Below, in pieces: positions 1 through 11,319 of a stretch of 64,000 nucleotides of DNA. Every line of letters begins with the position of its first letter. Position 1 is the stretch's first letter. Below the pieces are notes generated by a model. The model saw only the letters and a list, made by a program, of their open reading frames with translations. It was not told the DNA's origin and ran no database searches. The stretch covers positions 143,040,043 through 143,104,042 of the forward strand of contig OX578148.1 in the NCBI GenBank assembly GCA_951213105.1. Reading direction: 5' to 3'. A program made the translations under genes and the position numbers. The DNA comes from Amaurobius ferox. Taxonomy: Eukaryota > Arthropoda > Arachnida > Araneae > Amaurobiidae.

Positions 1-2457
1 CCAAGGAGACTAAATCCAGAAAAGTTGGCTGCATTAAATAAGGAATTTAAGGATTTGCTTCAGCAAGGTGTAATTAGACCTTCAAAAAGTCCGTGGGCTA
101 GTCCTATTCATATGGTTAAGAAAAAGTACAATTCATGGAGGATTTGTGGCGATTTTCGTTCAGTCAATGAGGTTACGACACCGGACAGGCACCCGCACAT
201 TCATGATTTTGTGATGGGACTTAGGGGCAAAACTGTTTTTTCAAAAATTGATTTGGCTCGAGCATACCAGCATATTCCGGTGGAGCCCAGTGATATTTGT
301 AAAACCGCGATAAGTACTCCGATTGGTCTGTTTAAATTCCTAAAAATGCCGTACGGTTTGCGTAATGCAGGAAGTACGTTTCAACGTAAGTTGGATAATA
401 TCCTCCGCGATTTTGATTTTTGTCTGTCGTACTTAGATGATGTGTTTGTTTTTTCAGAAAACAAGAAAATGCATGAGGATCATTTACGCAGATTATTTAG
501 GAAATTGAATGACCATGGTTTGATAGTGAATTTGCTGAAATGCGAATTTGGAGTATTGGAGATTTCTTTCTTAGGGTTTTTGATATCCAATAAAGGAATT
601 TCGCCATTACCGGATAAGGTTGGGAAATTAGCTGAATACTCTGTTCCCACTACAGTGAAGGAGTTGAGAACTTTTTTGGCAATGCTAAATTTTTATCACC
701 GGTTTGTAAAGGGCGCTGCTGAAAAACAATCGCAGTTGAACGAACTCGTCAAAAATAAACGCAAAAATGATAAAACGCTTATCCTGTGGGTAGGTGAGGC
801 TAAGGAAGCATTTGACTGTTGCAAGAAGGCGATTGCCGATGCAATATTTCTCGCATTTCCTGCTCCGAATGTACCGTTGGTTTTAATGCTTCTCAGATCG
901 CGACAGGTGCGGTTTTGCAACAGCAGGTTGGAGAAGCTCTGGAACCTTTAGGATTTTTTCAAAAAAGCTTACCCCTGCACAAATGAAATACAGCACGTTT
1001 GATCGGGAATTTTTGGGAGTTTATGTGGCTGTAAGACATTTTAGGAATATGTTGGAAGGTCGTCAGATGATGATTTACACTGATCATGAACCGTTGACGT
1101 ATGCATTTAATCAAAAGCTGAATAACTCTTCCGATAGACAGATTAGACATTTAGAATTAATCAGTCAGTAATCAACCGATATCAGACATATTCCGGGAGA
1201 TGAGAATGTAGTACCTTATCTAGGATCAATTATATAAGTTTAGCTGTTTCGATTGATTTTGATGGTATTGCGCTGGACCAGTTACAGGATCAGGAGTTGA
1301 AAGATTTGTTAAAAACGCATACAGGTCTCGATTTGCGGCTCATGTCCTTCCCTGCCTGTAATAATGCTATATATTGTGATATGTCTAATGGTGTACCTAG
1401 ACCTTTCATCCCACAGATCTGAAGGAAGAAAGTGTTTGACAGGACACACAATTTATCGCATCCTGGTTCAAAGGCGACATTGAAGTTGATGCAACAACGT
1501 TTCGTGTGGCGTGCTATGAGGAAAGATTGTGCTGAATGGTGTCGGCAATGTCTTGAGTACCAAAGAGCCAAGATATTTAAGCATACTAAGACGCCATTGG
1601 CGGAATTTCCTTCCGCAACAAATCGGTTTTGTCAGGTCCATTTGGATATAGTGGGACCGCTGTTACCGTCAAAAGGTAATTGATACATCTTGACATGCAT
1701 CGACAGATATACACACTGGCCGGAAGCACTTCCGATGCAAGACCAGACCGCGGAGACGGTAGCTGAAGTTTTTCTCAGCAATTGGATCGCGCGTTTTGGA
1801 GTGCCGGAAGTTATCACAACAGACCGGGGAGCAAATTTTGAATCTCGTCTGTTCCAGTGTTTATCTAGGATTTTGGGGGTACACAAGTGTCACACCACCG
1901 CATATCACCCTCAAGGGAACGGTATGGTGGAGCGTTTTCACAGAACCCTCAAATCGGCTTTAATGGCGGTGGATTCTATTCATTGGAGCGATGCTTTGCC
2001 AGTGGTGTTATTATCTTTGAGATCGGCAGTGCGAGAGGACTTAAAAGCCGCACCGACGGAGTTGGTTTACGGTACAGCATTTCGCTTGCCGGGAGATATG
2101 ATACAAAAATCAGATCAGAAAGTAATGGCTAAAACACAATTCGTGCAAAATCTGAGGGAACACATGGCTAAGCTGAAGCAGATCCCAGCAAGTGATCATT
2201 CCACGCAAAAAGTGTATGTTCCTCAGGAGTTAAAGAATTGTTCCCATGTTTTTCTCCGCATAGATGCTGTCAGACGACCATTGGTGCCGCCATACCAGGG
2301 ACCGTTTCCTGTTTTTTCAGGGACGGACAAAGTCGTTTCGATTCTGTGCAATGGCCGGAAACATGACGTGGCATTTGACAGAGTGAAGCCAGCGTACGTG
2401 GTGGTTCCCGAGGTGGATGAGCCCACAAGCTATTGCAAGTGCCCAGAGTGTGTCTAG
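1..2457 (+). pseudogene. Ty3/gypsy pol relic (RT - RNase H - integrase), 5' cut by window edge
   Basis: Reverse transcriptase, RNase H and integrase of a Ty3/gypsy LTR retrotransposon, which copied its RNA to DNA and inserted it. Positions 25-951 give RT with the catalytic YLDDVFVF box and the substrate-binding MPYGLRNA block. Positions 983-1171 give the RNase H part (TDHEPLTYAF). Positions 1432-2457 give the integrase: the zinc-binding end (H-x3-H, CRQCLEYQ) and the D,D,E core ([22 protein letters not shown]). The frame is broken near 900-960 (frameshift), by a stop at about 1169 and by an in-frame TGA at 1681-1683, so it is dead. The start lies outside the window. A polypurine tract (2525-2533) and an LTR follow directly, confirming orientation. 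Family call is secure; clade within Ty3/gypsy was not determined. Confidence 0.93.
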
Positions 2458-2536
2458 ATCGGGTCGTAGAACTAAGCCTGTAGTTCGTTTTCAGGTTGGA
2501 TCTTGACCTGGATGTTTTTTTCCTAGGGGGGAGTAC

Positions 2537-3073
2537 TGTGGTGACGTCACGACTGCGGTACTTCACAGACTCTCTGCGGGATGTTACAGACTCTGTGGTC
2601 CTGTGAGTGCATACTGCGCATGTCAACGATTCCATATTTAAGACGTCGCATCGTGCAGTTATTCAGTCTAGTATACTCGCTGTCTAGTACACTGACAGTT
2701 TCGTACTCGCGCAGACTCGAAGTCTGAACTTTTGAAGCATGACGTCTCATATCCTGGAGTCTTGTCGTAACATCGGTTACGTGGCAGATACTTTCTAGCT
2801 TAACCTTATGCACGCATATAATGATGCAATTGGACGCTGTAATGTTTTCGAATTCAGCACGTAAAAGTTCCTATATTGTTAAGTTAAGTTTCAGTTATTA
2901 AATGTTAAGTTTTCTGATGTGTCGAGTATTCTTATACGTTAGCTGTAGTCCACTCACCCACGCAACATTCAACCAATGCAACCTTCAACAAATGTGTTCT
3001 TCAATAAAGGAGTTAGATCTAAATATATATATATTAAAGTGGTTTAATAGCACTCTTCACTATAGTGCCTAAC
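2537..3073 (+). repeat. probable 3' LTR of the gypsy relic
   Basis: The LTR starts TGTGGTGACGTCAC directly after the purine tract AGGGGGGAG, as expected for a 3' LTR. It contains a TATA-like ATATTTAAG (about 2634) and an AATAAA at about 3004. The 3' limit is placed at ACA near 3073 by the TG...CA rule only; no 5' LTR is in the window to compare with, so this end is uncertain. Confidence 0.6.
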
Positions 3074-3149
3074 AGCATCACCAAATGTTCTTCTTTCTCA
3101 TAATTTGTATTACTGTAACAAGGTTGACCCAAGACCGAATTCCTTGGGC

Positions 3150-3990
3150 TGGTCAAAAAGTGTGGAGTTTTTGCATGATTTGCCAGCACTCTTTGTTTAC
3201 ATTTGTAGAAAAATTTTGTCTGTCCAGTCCTCTTGTATCCCTTTTGTCAAAATTTTCATCAAAATCCACAAATAAATTTCTTCTTTCTACACCCTTGTCT
3301 TCTTGTAAACTACACACATTTGCGTGAGAAATTTCTTGTTTTGAAGAAATTTCTCTGCTCCGAAATGGAATATGTTGGCCCAAAATAGTCATTTTGTTAT
3401 CTTCGAAATCAATAACCACTGCATTATCCGTTAAAAAAGAATTCCCGATGATGGCTTTATAATTTGATGGTGCTAGGGATTTTAAAACCCAGAATTCTAC
3501 GATAAAATTCTAAGATAAATAAAGCGAGTCCAATCGAAATTAATATTTGTAATTATTTGTATTCAACTACTGTGTCTGTCCTTCCCGTTGGATCCTCTCA
3601 AAACCGCAGGCTTCCCATGAACTCCATACTCGCTTTTCTCGAATAAGTTTAAAATTTCTTCATATGTGATATTATAATGCTTGAACCAAGCATGTTCATC
3701 GCATTTCCCGCTGACTTGGCGGAAATAATCGGAAGATTATCCAAATTGTGTGAGGCATTTTGCACTATTGTGCTTATTTCATAAGTATTTTCAAAATTTC
3801 CAAATTTTTGTCTTGAATTTTTAACCGAGTTTTCGAAATGTACTTGATTGACTGGTCTGTTTTCATAAAAGTTTCTTCGAATTCCAAAATTATTTCTGTG
3901 TCCGAATGTATTGTTATTTCTTCTAAAATTTCCAGAGCTTTTATAGTCATCGAAATTGTTTCTTCTACCGTTGATATTTCCCCTCGCTCA
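3150..3990 (-). pseudogene. gag-protease remnant of a second LTR retroelement
   Basis: On the minus strand an open stretch from about 3988 to 3653 encodes an Arg/Gly/Asn-rich peptide with repeated RRNNF and NNFG motifs, as in the basic tail of arthropod gypsy Gag proteins. Further on (3480-3150) the frame reads AIIGNSFLTDNAVVIDF, the end of a retropepsin-like aspartic protease (ILG-type flap/terminal motif followed by a substrate-side strand). The two parts are in order gag then pro but separated by frameshifted DNA, and no RT follows, so this is a broken fragment. It is opposite in orientation to the gypsy relic beside it and therefore a different insertion. Confidence 0.55.
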
Positions 3991-3999
3991 TGATCATTT

Positions 4000-5160
4000 T
4001 ATAAAAACTATTTTTCAATAAAAAACATTTTTTTAATATAAAATAAATGACTGTCAGTCAATCATATAAACTCTTTTGATAATCGATATACATTATCAGT
4101 TTATAAAAGGTATTTTAAAATTATCAGAAACCAAATTATACAGTGATTTTATTATCAGTAGGAAACAAAGAATACCGATTTAAAAACCCTGACAAGCCCC
4201 GATTTTGAGACGATGGTAGTTAATTCTTGAAACAACTTATTCTCGTATAATAAACTTTACATTCAAAAATTGCAAAATAAATCGATCAACTCTTTCCTCA
4301 TGCAGCATGTTCACATTATAGCACATTTGGAAACAATGTTGAATAGAGACGCCATCACTATAGCCAAAAATACCAAACACCAATCAAAGTAATACGAAGT
4401 CAATATAACCTTTTTATATATTTGTTGTAAGTGCATATAAATGAGTGCGATTATTAAGTTTATTAAGGCGAAGAACCAAATTTTAATATATATATGAGAT
4501 TGATTTAACATTGATCAAAACTTTTTACATATGATTATTAGATTGTTACAGAAATTAACTTATCTCGGAATGGAATAAATTTATATGCAGCCCACATCAT
4601 ATGTTTTTGACTCTTGAATACACAAAATTACGAAAAACGGTAAATATTTCATACATGTCTCTAAATCCAATATGATTCAACATTTATTTTATTATTATTA
4701 TTATTCAACTATTAAACTCTAAAAAAAAGCTATCAAATTTAATTATAAAACTACTAAACAATAATTTCTTAAGACATTTAAAATATATAGTAAAAATCAC
4801 TCTCACAGCAAAATGTTAAAAAGTCTTGAATTTATAATAAACTTTATTATAAATTTTAGTTTTAGCAAGTATACACAAACACATTTTCGATTTATTTATA
4901 TATATAACATGCTTCAATCAGCGCCCCTCTCTACGTATTGATGACTGCACAAACCTCTTTGCCTATCCTATTCCAAAGGCGTTTGGATAATCTAATGCCA
5001 CTTCGACACAGAATGAAGCTATAGTAAAGGACTGCCTAGGTTCAGGCGACCGTTTCCAGCTTCAAACAAAGGGATTAGCACGCAAAAGGGGGCGTGTCAA
5101 CAAGAAGAGTAAACTATTGACTAAACACTTACTCAGAAGAACACAAGCTTCCTGGGTACT
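4000..5160. other. AT-rich spacer
   Basis: No gene seen. It holds a short (TTA)n tract at about 4683-4706 and AT-rich unique-looking DNA. From about 4900 the base composition rises and this may be the upstream, unrecognisable part of the retroelement relic that follows. Confidence 0.5.
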
Positions 5161-5167
5161 AGAATAG

Positions 5168-6150
5168 ATGGATCCATTGTTCTGCAGGTTGATAAAAGAG
5201 GAACGGATTCCACAGAGGTTGCGAGAAGAAACGTTGCACTGGGCATTAATAACAAAATGTCATGCTACAGCTAAAAAAACAGCACGGTTATCAACAGATA
5301 TTGGAAAGTTAATCTCAACTTGCCAAAAGTGTATACAGCAGCAAAAGTATCGTAAGAACCACTTATCCCATGAGAATTAATAAAACGGCCGATATTTGCT
5401 TCTCCCGCCTACCCGAAGATGTAAGGTATTTGCTTGGAACTGATTTAAAGGGATTGTATCTCATAGTGGTAGACTGCTTACTACGCCAGGTACTTTGAAG
5501 TTGCAAACTTAAAGGATCAGACTTTGCCAACAGTAATCCATGTTTGCGAGACAAAGACTGCTCATAGTGACAACGGCTCTGAATTTTTACAATGCAAAAT
5601 ACAAGGCGTTCTCCGAAAAGTATGGATTTACGGTTATTAAAAGATAGTTCATTAAGAGTTGTTACATCGAGTCCAGGGTATGTTCAAGGGGTCAAATCTT
5701 TTATCGTAGGCAACGGGTTTCTTATGAACCCGTTGCCTATGATAAAAGATTTTAAAATGCATTACTCAAAGTATGAGTCGGAAAATCCATATCTAATGCT
5801 TTACCGACAACACCGTTGAAGAGTGGCCGGCTCAATTGTTAATGGAACATCCATTAAGAACCAGAATCCCTGCATCGAGTGCCTAAGTTACCAAATTCTA
5901 ACGCGCTTATAAAGAAGGTGGAAAATCGAACTGAGAAGCAAAAGTGGCACTTAGATTGCTTTCATGGGGCTAAAAAATTACCTCACTTAAGCCGGCCAAT
6001 TAGGCCAATCAGTGTGGGTTTCTGATACGAAAACCCATCATAGATCAACCGCAAGATTATTCGAGACTCAGTTGAAACTCTTCGGGGTCTTCTTCTAAGA
6101 CGAAACAGAATCTTCGCTGCATGCTGAGATGTCTAGAGTGGGAGAGGCCT
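5168..6150 (+). pseudogene. gypsy-type integrase relic
   Basis: Decayed integrase from a retroelement distinct from the first one. Positions 5168-5380 encode the zinc-binding N-terminus (RLREETLHWA, then H..K.A and CQKCIQQQ). About 5400-5490 encodes a core-like DLKGLYLIVVDCL, 5570-5600 encodes SDNGSEF (second catalytic Asp), and 5830-6010 reads in pieces as LLMEHPLRTRIPA, then KQKWHLDCFHGAKKLPHL, the conserved tail seen after the core in gypsy integrases. At least three frameshifts and several stops separate these blocks, and a palindromic insertion lies at 5694-5752. No function remains. Confidence 0.7.
5694..5752. repeat. 26-bp-arm hairpin
   Basis: Arms 5694-5719 and 5727-5752 are reverse complements with a single mismatch, around a 7-base loop (TCTTATG). 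It lies inside the decayed integrase and so was probably created by a local inverted duplication after the element died. Confidence 0.85.
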
Positions 6151-6480
6151 AGACTCATCTGCCACTCAGACAAGTATCACAGGTCAGCTAGAAAATGTTG
6201 AGAATGGTCAATCAACAAGATTAAGAATAAAGGGTCATCATCACCTCTGTAAAAAAACTCTAAATGCGGGACCTGTTCGTGTACTCCTTAAACTAAATCT
6301 GTGAAGCTTATCTGCAAGGTAAAACTTTGAAAGCGGAGAACAACTAAACATGACTGTAAGATTTAGCGGACAACACCAGTGACAGGTTACGTCAGCGAAT
6401 CCCAAACCGGGGTACGCGATAAGTTGTTTAGGAGTACACGAAATAAAGAGTTTTTATGGTGGGAAAAAAATAGTATATTA
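6150..6480. other. unassigned spacer between two relics
   Basis: Contains scraps that could be the end of the gypsy relic, but nothing that can be named. No open frame of note. Confidence 0.4.
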
Positions 6481-6990
6481 CCAGTTAAAAGTGCATACCG
6501 ATCTTAAATTTTTCTGCCGTGCACAGCCAAATATCATGAGAGACACTTCGCTCCCCACGCAGTCAGGGCGAAGACAAATAATTGAACATTTACAAGCATT
6601 AATATCAGATTTCCAGAAGTATTTTCCAAAACCTGACAACACAAACCATTGGATTCTAAATCCATTTGAAGAGGAATACTTTCAGGTAGCTAATTTGTCA
6701 ATCAAGGAAAAAGAGGAACTTTCAACTGATACCACTTTAAAATCCCAATTGTAAGCAAAAAGTCTTCTTGACTTTAGGGGAGAATTTGATATGCTCTCTG
6801 CTAAAGTTTCTGTTGCCTGTTTACAAGTACGGAGCTTGAGGAAACAGCTTCCTCTTCACACATTTTAATCAAAAATAAGTATCGCTGAATGCGGTTCGAG
6901 ATTTTAGATTATACCTCGCATCAGTCGAACCCAATATCAAAAAATGTCGTGTCGAGAAACGAGGACAAGAATCGCTCAGAGTACCCTTTA
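6480..6990 (+). pseudogene. hAT transposase relic (SCAND3/ZBED-like C-terminus)
   Basis: Positions 6491-6754 encode a peptide with the run LISDFQKYFPKP..., WILNPFEEEY, and SIKEKEELSTDTTLKSQ, the spacing and wording of the C-terminal half of hAT transposases related to the SCAND3/ZBED/FAM200 group. Beyond the stop at 6754, a shifted frame (about 6815-6985) carries ELEETASSSHILIKNKYR and then a SNPISKN block, matching the hAT C-terminal dimerisation region. The catalytic N-terminal half is not recognisable. A hAT-like terminal sequence lies downstream at 7235-7255. Several frameshifts make it a pseudogene. Confidence 0.65.
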
Positions 6991-7234
6991 ATGCGAAATA
7001 AAAAAACTTTCAATTAGTTATTCGAGCAGTTTTAAATATTTATCTTAATTATAATTGTATTTATTTTTTAAGATATAAACGTAAATATATGCTCTTTATC
7101 CACATTATAAGTTAGATTGCTTTCATTGCTGATTTAGAGTTACAACACGTAAAATCGACATCATGATTACTTAATAAATTTCTTATATGAGGAATGCAAT
7201 CTAGGGAAATGACCTATAAAGGGGTAAGCTAATC

Positions 7235-7255
7235 AAAAAAGGTTGGGAACCGCTG
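7235..7255 (+). repeat. hAT-like 3' terminal inverted repeat
   Basis: AAAAAAGGTTGGGAACCGCTG resembles the terminal repeat common to hAT elements of this group (AAAGGTTGGGAACC followed by a short GC end). Its position downstream of the hAT relic on the same strand supports the pairing. The matching 5' end was not found. Confidence 0.5.
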
Positions 7256-7483
7256 GGTTACGTACGTATGGTCAGGACTGTCCTGAAGAAAATTATTGAG
7301 AGTATGCGGCGCTGTCTCGTTTAAAGAGTATTGAAATTGCGGGGTTCCAAGCGACGGAGCCTCTGGTGGGGAACTGGCCCCTGGAAAATTTTTGAATCAT
7401 TTCGGCCATATAATTGACATTTTTCAGCCCATAAATCACTTTTCACAATATTAATAGTTTAAGGGTGAGCGTCAGTAAATCTT

Positions 7484-8224
7484 CTGCTCTATCCGCACTT
7501 TGTTAACTTTCGCGGCACATATTTTTCGCCGAAATTCTGTTCAAACAGTTGCGAAATATTTTCTGATAGATAAAATGCAATGCTTGGATTATATTAAAAC
7601 TAAATTTAATACCCAATAAAACATAGAATATATTTTTTATTTGAATTCAAAATATTTTTGGTGCTGCCATCTGTTGTCGTAATTTAATTCATACCGAATA
7701 TTTTTATTTTTAATGAACATTTTTAAATGTCTATTCCTTCTAATACACTATTAAATACAACAACAGATCATATATAATACTGCCACAATCACGGAAACGT
7801 AATTGAACTTGGACTTGAACTTGAAGACAAAGGAACTTGAAGAAAAAACTTCAGTCCTCAGAGATGTACATTCAGATCCCCTTATCAAATTTACAGAATG
7901 AAAAATTACCTTTCCTTGATTGTGGCATTATTATATACGATCTGTTGTTGTATTTAATACTGCATTAGAAGGAATAGATATTTAAAAATGTTCATTAAAA
8001 AATCAAAATAATCGGTATGAATTAAATTACGACAACAGATGGCAGCACCAAAAATATTTTGGATTAAGATAAAAAATATTTCTATGTTTTATTGTGTATT
8101 AAATTTAGTTTCAATATAATCTAAGCATTGCGTTTTACCTTTCAGAAGATATTTCGCAACTGTTTGAGCAGAATTTCGGCAAAAAACCTGTGCCGCGAAA
8201 GTTAACAAAGCGCGGATAGGGCAG
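7484..8224. mobile_element. foldback/MITE-like element with ~315-bp inverted arms
   Basis: Left arm about 7484-7797 and right arm about 7913-8224 are inverted copies (for example CTATCCGCACTTTGTTAACT near 7489 against its complement near 8200, and the shared GGTGCTGCCATCTGTTGTCG). The spacer is only about 115 bp and has no open frame. The ends read CTGCTCTATCCGC and CTGCCCTATCCGC. No clear TSD is visible because the right flank is a TA microsatellite. It is too small to encode a transposase, so it would be mobilised in trans if a transposon. Confidence 0.8.
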
Positions 8225-8250
8225 TATATATATATATATATATATATATT
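8225..8250. repeat. (TA)n microsatellite
   Basis: About 13 TA units adjoining the right end of the foldback element. Confidence 0.9.
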
Positions 8251-8950
8251 AATAGATTAACAGATATGAATCATTTTGTAACTTGGAACGATTTCTATTT
8301 TTTCCTGCACTTATTTTTTTTGTAACTTTTCACTTACTCACTTTAATAAATATTATGAAAAAGTTATTTCCATCATATAGCAACATCAGTTTACACTTTC
8401 ATTAAAACAAAAAAAAATATTCACAACATGGAGAAGAGTGGCCAAAAAATTATAATGACTTCGCAATCAATACTTTTAAACGTTCACTTTTTAGCTAACA
8501 TGTAGCTGTAATAACCTTGTAACTAATATAAAATATTACTAGAAATAAATAGTTGGGGCAAGCAGCTTCCTGAGAAGGGGGAAGGAATTGAATTGATACC
8601 TTACAGAGATGAAAAAGGCTACAAAAGGCCGAACTCTGTTGAAAGTTGCCCCAAAACCAACAGATACAAAAACTTTCTTGATGCCTCGAGAGTACGCGAC
8701 GCGCACTACGTATTCTTTAAAATTGATTGAAAGTACGCGAAGCATACAGCGCCTACACTTTCGCGACAGCCTTGTGCATGGTGCGAGTGTTTGGTTCGTT
8801 ACAATAAAATGATTTAAAAAGCATGTTTCTGTAATTATTATACTCACACCCATCCTAACGTCGGTTTAATCCACTCAATGAAATTATTTTATACATGTCA
8901 GGTAATAATTCTAAGCATGACTTTGCTGATGATTCTTCTCTCTCCAATAG
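8251..8950. other. probable intron of the SLC9B-like gene
   Basis: No feature recognised. A short open stretch at 8609-8812 is read on both strands and resembles nothing known to me. The segment ends in the splice acceptor of the following exon. Confidence 0.4.
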
Positions 8951-9028
8951 GCAGCAATAGGTCCTGTTGCTCTTGCATACGTCAAAAGACTCCAGCTGGG
9001 CCCACAGTTCGAAGCATACGGAATTCAG
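8951..9028 (+). CDS. SLC9B: SLC9B-like Na+/H+ antiporter, penultimate coding exon
   Basis: A 78-nt exon (26 codons, phase 0 at both ends) bounded by CTCCAATAG and GTAATC. It reads AAIGPVALAYVKRLQLG... and ends EAYGIQ. In animal NHA/SLC9B antiporters (plasma-membrane or mitochondrial sodium/proton exchangers) the block AAIG.(V/L)AL followed about 20 residues later by the tail (Y/D)G(I/M) comes just before the last transmembrane helix, which is what the exon at 18542 encodes in the same phase. The exon is too short to be judged alone; the pairing with the 18542 exon is the evidence. Earlier exons were not found and probably lie upstream of the window or within 3-8.9 kb undetected. Confidence 0.75.
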
Positions 9029-9199
9029 GTAATCTCATATTTAGCTTCATAACTATGAAAAAGCTTCCTAACCATAATAATCACAATAACATTGTTTCGT
9101 TGTATGGATAATATTCAATTATTCATACTGCGCCTAACACTAGTAATATAATCTGACTATATTACTGTAGTCTGACGGCTCGCTTATGCGTAAACGATA

Positions 9200-9560
9200 T
9201 TCTGCAGCCAATTGCTCTGTGAATTCTGTCAAGCCACCCAGGTTCCATTTACCAACAAGACAAGGCTCGACCGCATACTGCACGACACGTTCTCAACAAT
9301 GTCTTTGATGATTTAATACCCTCCTATGGGCATTTAGGTCCCCAGACCGATCCCCAGACCTATCCCCCGTACGAAACGTCTGGAGCATGCTGGGACGTTC
9401 TGGAACATGCTGGGACCTTCCCAGTATACCACCGAATGAGTTGACCACCGTTATAATACCAGAATACCACCGTTGCAACATGTGGGGCAAAATCCTCCGC
9501 AGAGATGCATAAGCAACTTAATGAACTATGTCGCACCGAATATGGGTTTGTATAGCTGAA
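9200..9560 (+). pseudogene. Tc1-like transposase relic (C-terminal part)
   Basis: Reading in one frame from about 9190: DILQPIAL, a stop, then QQDKARPHTARHVLNNVFDD, the second catalytic Asp block of Tc1 DDE transposases, then in another frame SPDLSPVRNVWSMLGR (the third acidic-residue region, normally SPDLSPIEHVW). The expected Glu is lost and the frame is broken. It lies inside the antiporter intron. Confidence 0.8.
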
Positions 9561-9739
9561 AGAGGAGGATTTTCTATTTACTAAAATGCTGTCTTTTTGT
9601 TGCCACCATGTCTTAATAAAACATTTTTATTCGAAATTCTAATCATTTGCATATCTCTTCAAACCCTACATATACGAAGAGTTTCGTGGCTGTAGCCCAA
9701 TTTCCTATGGGTGCACATATTTTTTTCTTTTTTACAGCG

Positions 9740-9905
9740 TGTATTTATCTTTTTTTCCTATAGAGTGTATTTATCTTCCCAGATAGTTTATTAAGAGTAA
9801 ATCAACATCAAACGGTTTCTATTTTAACACAGGAAATTCTAAATCATATAATAAAGAGAATTTTTTTATTTTAAAGTAGGTCAATAGTGTAACAAGAAAG
9901 ATCAA
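9740..9905 (+). repeat. isolated partial copy of the ~280-bp repeat
   Basis: Shares ATCTTCCCAGATAGTTTATT, the GAGTAAATCAACATCAA block and the TTTTAAAGT.GGTCAATAGT block with the tandem array at 11320-13180, about 1.5 kb away. Confidence 0.75.
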
Positions 9906-9959
9906 TCATGCATAAAGCATTGATTATGAAACACTTTCCAACTTCAATGCAATTTTATT

Positions 9960-10320
9960 TAAACATCTCTAAAATGGGATACATTCCTCGGTAATATTTT
10001 TAAAATTATCACAATACTACATTAATTTATTATACTTGAAAACATAAAACTTCATCGAAAAAATGAACTTTATTCAAATGACGGCATTGAAATATAAATT
10101 GCCTGGATTAAGCATCTCTAAAATGCGATATATTCCTCGGTAATATTTTTAAAATTATCATAATACTACAATAATTTATTATATTTGAAAACTTCATAAA
10201 AAACAAATGAAATTTATTCAAATGCAGTCATCGAAATATAACACGCCTGGCTCTCTCTATGTTAGCATTTCATTCATTAACATTTTTCCATTCATTTCAT
10301 TCACATCACAATGCTATATT
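9960..10320 (+). repeat. two-and-a-half copies of a ~147-bp tandem repeat
   Basis: The unit begins CATCTCTAAAATG at 9964 and again near 10111. Both contain TTCCTCGGTAATATTTTTAA, then TTTATTCAAATG and GAAATATAA. A partial third copy (CACAATGCTATATTAATTTA) starts near 10306. Confidence 0.8.
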
Positions 10321-10329
10321 AATTTATTT

Positions 10330-11165
10330 TGTTTGAGAACTTGAAACCATGGAGGTACAAGTAATTTAACTCTATGCTTAAAACTTCATAGAAAAATCGT
10401 TTGCTTCTCTGCGTAAAATCAATTAATGTTTCATTCATATCAGCTATATATACTCCAGGATTTAAATAATTTTGCGTTAAAGAAATGCAGCAATTCTTAT
10501 ACAACACGTTCGATATCTTTTGGTATTTACATTCTTCATAAGTGAAAAGTAGGCTTCGTTGTAGAAATAATAAAAGTTGGATGATCATTTAAACTCAACT
10601 ATATTGTAATTGCATTGTTTCAATATGTAGATGCACAGAATTTAAACAAAAATAAAGCGCATTTAGGACAGATACAACACTCAATATGAATTAAAAAGAA
10701 CTTTAAAAATCACAATTTTGACACAAGATGGATGCCATATTTTATTTTGAAGTGGGTCACGTGATCTCTTCATATAATGATCACTTGATCTAACCATATA
10801 AAGAGTGTAATTATTATTTTAATTTTTATTTAAAAAACTACTGAATATATTCTGCTGAAATTTTATTTATATATTTTATGGAATAATTTGAATATTTCAT
10901 AACATTTTAGAAGCAATTTGTGAATTTCAAACCCGCTTAAAAAATGTTTGAAAAATTAAGTCCCATAGGGTTCAATGTATTTCATTTAATCAACCCGGGT
11001 TCAATCCAAAACTAATTGGGAGATATTATTCATTTATATTCACGTAGGTAGGTCTCACAGACCGTCAGAACAACATACTAAAATTTCATTTTGATAAAGT
11101 CAATTTTACGGCAGTTATCGTGTTAACGGACAGACAGACAGACATACAGAATGAACAAAGTCATA
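10330..11165. other. AT-rich intronic spacer
   Basis: Nothing recognisable. It includes a short GACAGACAGACAGACA tract at about 11137-11152. Confidence 0.45.
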
Positions 11166-11166
11166 C

Positions 11167-11294
11167 ACGCTTTTCAACTACACTGGGTTCCGGTCTAAAT
11201 TGGATGGCACTTCCCGACCGTCCAAACAGTTACCTTACACCTTTCTGGTAGGTCGGACGGTCTGGGTTTCAACAACAACAACGCTTTTCAACTA
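11167..11294 (+). mobile_element. 5'-truncated tRNA-type SINE with (CAA)n tail and TSDs
   Basis: Positions 11181-11280 match the 3' part of the full SINE at 27150-27542 (ACTGGGTTCC, TCTAAATTGG.TGGCA, CCGTCCAAA, TAGGTCGGA.GGTCTG) and end in CAACAACAACA. A perfect 14-bp repeat, ACGCTTTTCAACTA, flanks it at 11167-11180 and 11281-11294. The TSD with 5' truncation is the signature of target-primed reverse transcription by a LINE partner. Confidence 0.88.
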
Positions 11295-11319
11295 TGTTGA
11301 AAAGTGTTAATGAACACAT

